Made by a program: the position numbers and the translations under genes. DNA of 20,785 nt. Origin: a virus. The number at the start of each line of letters is the position of its first letter. Position 1 is the first letter of the stretch. Of the stretch, positions 18,744-20,785 are shown piece by piece. The notes under the pieces were generated by a model. That model did not search any database. It was given only the letters and a program-made list of their open reading frames with translations, and was not told where the DNA came from. The stretch is from IMG/VR virus record IMGVR_UViG_3300044695_003912, positions 1 through 20,785 of that record; one strand, given 5' to 3'.

Positions 18744-19202
18744 ATGAAGTTTAATGGCAACGCATTAAAGATTCGTGAGACGATTAAGGTAACTCTTCCA
18801 AGATATGGCTCTAAAATTGAGCTAACAGTTTCTTCTCTCCCTATGGGATTGAAGAAGATGTATGAAGAAACCATTCCTAGACCTAGACCACCATTCGATA
18901 TGGTTAACAAGGTAGGTAAGGCACCAGAGCGTGTAGAGAACTACGAAGACCCAACCTTTATACGCGAGTATGATGAGTGGCGCTTCCTACAAAATGTCTA
19001 TGCGTTCTGGTCTGTACTTGCTGGCGATCCTAACCTAACCTTCGACAATACTCCTACTGATATTGTCAGTATGCGTAAGCTAGAACAAGAGATTAGAGAC
19101 GCTGGTATTAGTGATGGTGACATGAGTATTGTTCTAGAGAAGGCTGCGCAAGCAGCTAATATCTCTGATAGAGAACTAGAGACGGCTAAAGAAAGTTTAT
19201 AG
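18744..19202 (+). CDS. Tail assembly chaperone, G-like
   Basis: A 152-residue protein starting MKFNGNALKIRETIKV with AAGG before the ATG. Beta start, Pro-rich loop (PRPRPPF near residue 50), then helical end. It sits between tail tube and tape measure, where tailed phages encode chaperone G and the frameshifted GT, which coat the tape measure during tail assembly. It ends AAA GAA AGT TTA TAG, and a 68-codon frame in the -1 register continues from 19190 without a start codon, so a second product from frameshifting is likely. Confidence 0.8.
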   Translation: MKFNGNALKIRETIKVTLPRYGSKIELTVSSLPMGLKKMYEETIPRPRPPFDMVNKVGKAPERVENYEDPTFIREYDEWRFLQNVYAFWSVLAGDPNLTFDNTPTDIVSMRKLEQEIRDAGISDGDMSIVLEKAAQAANISDRELETAKESL

Positions 19203-19396
19203 TAGCTCTTGACGAAACAGTACTAAAGATCAGTAAAGCTAAGCAGGATGAGCTACCGGCTGGCCGAACATTGCGATACCAGATTCTACGAATCTGTGAG
19301 CGGTTCGGCCAGCCGCCTTCTTGGGCTGATACCTTAGACCGTCAAGATATTTGTGAATTAGTAGCCTACAACCAGATTAGAGATAGAGAAGGATAA
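19202..19396 (+). CDS. Tail assembly chaperone T-like extension (-1 frameshift)
   Basis: In the -1 frame relative to the G-like gene, 64 codons (VALDETVLKISKAK at the start, DICELVAYNQIRDREG at the end) run to TAA at 19394. The frame opens at 19190 after a stop at 19187 and has no ATG, GTG or TTG near its beginning (the first TTG is at 19271). The C-terminal pattern RFGQPPSWAD followed by a helix ending in NQIRDRE is typical of T-type extensions. The slip must occur between 19190 and 19202. No canonical X-XXY-YYZ site was found; T-TTA-TAG at 19196-19202 is the best candidate. Confidence 0.75.
   Translation, partial: VALDETVLKISKAKQDELPAGRTLRYQILRICERFGQPPSWADTLDRQDICELVAYNQIRDREG
19257..19315 (+). 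repeat. 13-bp perfect inverted repeat inside the T-like gene
   Basis: CGGCTGGCCGAAC (19257-19269) and GTTCGGCCAGCCG (19303-19315) are exact reverse complements, enclosing a second hairpin AGATTC/GAATCT (19281-19286 with 19290-19295). The stem is GC-rich in an otherwise AT-rich gene. It begins 57 bases after the probable frameshift site, farther than usual stimulators, but could still stall ribosomes or control the tape-measure start downstream. Confidence 0.75.
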
Positions 19397-19399
19397 ACT

Positions 19400-20785
19400 A
19401 TGCCTACGGATACAGCTGTATTAAAGTTTATATTAGATACTGATGCAGCTGATAAACAGCTTAATCGTTGGTTAACTGCTAATAGCAGACTGATGCAGAA
19501 TGCTCTACAAGCTAGAGGCATATTTGTAGGATTACAAGAAACCGAATCTAGAATGCTAGCGGCTAGGAAAAAGCTGCTTGCAGAGGAAGCTAGACAAGCG
19601 ATAAGCCTAGGCAAGTTAGGTCGTGTAGGCGCTGGTTTAGCTACAATGACTGGTAACTACCAAGCAGCAGGTGGACTATACGCTACCGCTAATATACTAG
19701 ATACCGTAGGTGTAAAACTTTCTTCAGCTACAGCAGGTTTTATAGGACTAAGTGCTGCTGTACCTATCGCTATGGGTGGTGTACTTATGTACGGTCGTGA
19801 GCTTAATAAAGAGCTTGCGAATATGGCTACACTACTATTAGATTCTTCTGCTAGTAGCGCGTCTTTAAGAGAGGAAATGGACAAGGCCGCTCTATCTGCT
19901 GGTAGACTAGCTACTACATTTAATGTAGATGTAGTAGACGTAGTCAAGGCTTATAAAGCCGCACTATCATCCGGTGTAGAAAGTTCTGACCTAGAACGAT
20001 TTATATATCAAGGCGGTGTACTATCTACCGCACTAGGAGAAGATTTAGGAAGTTCTGTAGGTATCCTAACCACATTTAAAGATACATACGGAATAACAAT
20101 AGGAGAGATTGGTAAGGTAAACGATGTCCTATTCAACATAGTAGATAAAGGTAAGGTAAATACAAAAGAAATGATTTCGCAGCTAGGAAGAGTCCTAGCA
20201 CCGGCTGCGGAAGCGGGACTATCTATAGAGCAGTTAGGCGGTGCTTATGCTGCACTAACCAGAGGTATGAAAAACACTCAGGCTGTTACAGGTATAGGTC
20301 GCCTAATAACTGATATTATATCTCCTGGAAAACAAGCGGCAGACACATTTGATAGTTTAGGACTAGCTTTTGGTAGAGCCGCTTTTGAGTCTAACGGTAT
20401 TATAGGGTTTCTAGATGAACTACAAGCTAAGACTCAGGGAGCGCCTGAAGTCATAGCAAAGCTATTCCCGCAAATCCAAACTCAGAGAACTATAGCATTT
20501 TTGCTGCGTACGCGAGAACTTGTCGGTGATTTAACTGAAGCAATGTTCAAAGAAGGTACAGCCACAAATGCAATGCTCATACAACAGAATACTCTGTGGT
20601 ACAACATCGGATCTTCCATAGAGAGTGTAACCAGCAAACTCAAGTATGGAGGAAGCGTTCTAGGTGACTGGTTAAATAAAGTAGGAGAAGCTGCTAATTT
20701 ATGGGCGTCTATGGATGAACGCAAAGCTGCTATGGTAGGTACCGGCGGGCAGAGAGCTTTGTTTGAGAAGCTATACGCAGCAGGT
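19400..20785 (+). CDS. Tail tape measure protein, N-terminal part (cut by window edge)
   Basis: An open frame of 462 codons starts MPTDTAVLKFILDTDAADKQ after AAGGA, three bases past the T-like stop, and runs off the right edge. The N-terminus has a charged helix with coiled-coil tendency (residues 15-75), a Gly/Ala-rich hydrophobic region (about 110-135) and then a repeated S/A-x-A pattern typical of the tape-measure core: SAGRLATTFNVDVVDVVKAY, LSTALGEDLGSS and QLGGAYAALTRGMKNT. The protein sets tail length and is threaded into the tube. The order G, T, tape measure confirms the call. Full length cannot be judged. Confidence 0.9.
   Translation, partial: MPTDTAVLKFILDTDAADKQLNRWLTANSRLMQNALQARGIFVGLQETESRMLAARKKLLAEEARQAISLGKLGRVGAGLATMTGNYQAAGGLYATANILDTVGVKLSSATAGFIGLSAAVPIAMGGVLMYGRELNKELANMATLLLDSSASSASLREEMDKAALSAGRLATTFNVDVVDVVKAYKAALSSGVESSDLERFIYQGGVLSTALGEDLGSSVGILTTFKDTYGITIGEIGKVNDVLFNIVDKGKVNTKEMISQLGRVLAPAAEAGLSIEQLGGAYAALTRGMKNTQAVTGIGRLITDIISPGKQAADTFDSLGLAFGRAAFESNGIIGFLDELQAKTQGAPEVIAKLFPQIQTQRTIAFLLRTRELVGDLTEAMFKEGTATNAMLIQQNTLWYNIGSSIESVTSKLKYGGSVLGDWLNKVGEAANLWASMDERKAAMVGTGGQRALFEKLYAAG

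Overview
The window is part of the genome of a tailed double-stranded DNA bacteriophage (Caudoviricetes), or of a closely related prophage. The identifiable genes form a standard virion-assembly series: terminase, portal, prohead protease with scaffold, capsid decoration, major capsid, neck proteins, tail tube, tail chaperones and tape measure. The tape-measure gene, one tube gene, and the absence of any visible sheath gene suggest a long flexible non-contractile tail, but the sheath question is open because the window ends inside the tape measure. Shine-Dalgarno sequences of the AAGGA/AGGAG type and a candidate lipobox protein suggest a bacterial, probably Gram-negative, host. The host cannot be named from the sequence. 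No integrase, tRNA, insertion sequence or CRISPR array was seen.

Layout. (1) Positions 1-3843 are a tightly packed leftward operon of 13 small genes, mostly joined by ATGA overlaps. Apart from a CMP/dCMP deaminase-like protein they are unrecognised. A promoter-like element lies just upstream at 3863-3889. (2) Positions 3844-6499 are mostly non-coding and very unusual. They hold two tandem ~150-bp repeats, an AT-rich block, a 20-bp inverted repeat, many hairpins and operator-like dyads, and two terminators. Only two small leftward genes sit here, one of them much richer in GC than the rest. (3) Positions 6500-8801 are a second leftward group of four genes, closed by a strong terminator at 6437-6476. 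(4) A compact divergent promoter region at about 8802-8897 separates this from (5) the rightward virion operon, 8898 to the right edge.

In the rightward operon, small and large terminase package DNA through the portal. A protease-scaffold gene, which seems to contain a nested scaffold start, builds the prohead with the decoration and major capsid proteins. A terminator with an overlapping competing hairpin follows the major capsid gene, which could set capsid output against neck and tail output. Four neck and tail-completion genes, the tail tube, a G/T chaperone pair joined by a probable -1 frameshift, and the tape measure follow. A putative lipoprotein with its own near-consensus promoter sits between terminase and portal, and a one-pass membrane coiled-coil protein sits between portal and protease.

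The most notable signals are the structured non-coding region at 3.9-6.4 kb, promoter-like elements with a constant 15-bp spacer close to start codons, the nested scaffold start, the capsid attenuator-like structure, and a 13-bp perfect inverted repeat downstream of the chaperone frameshift.
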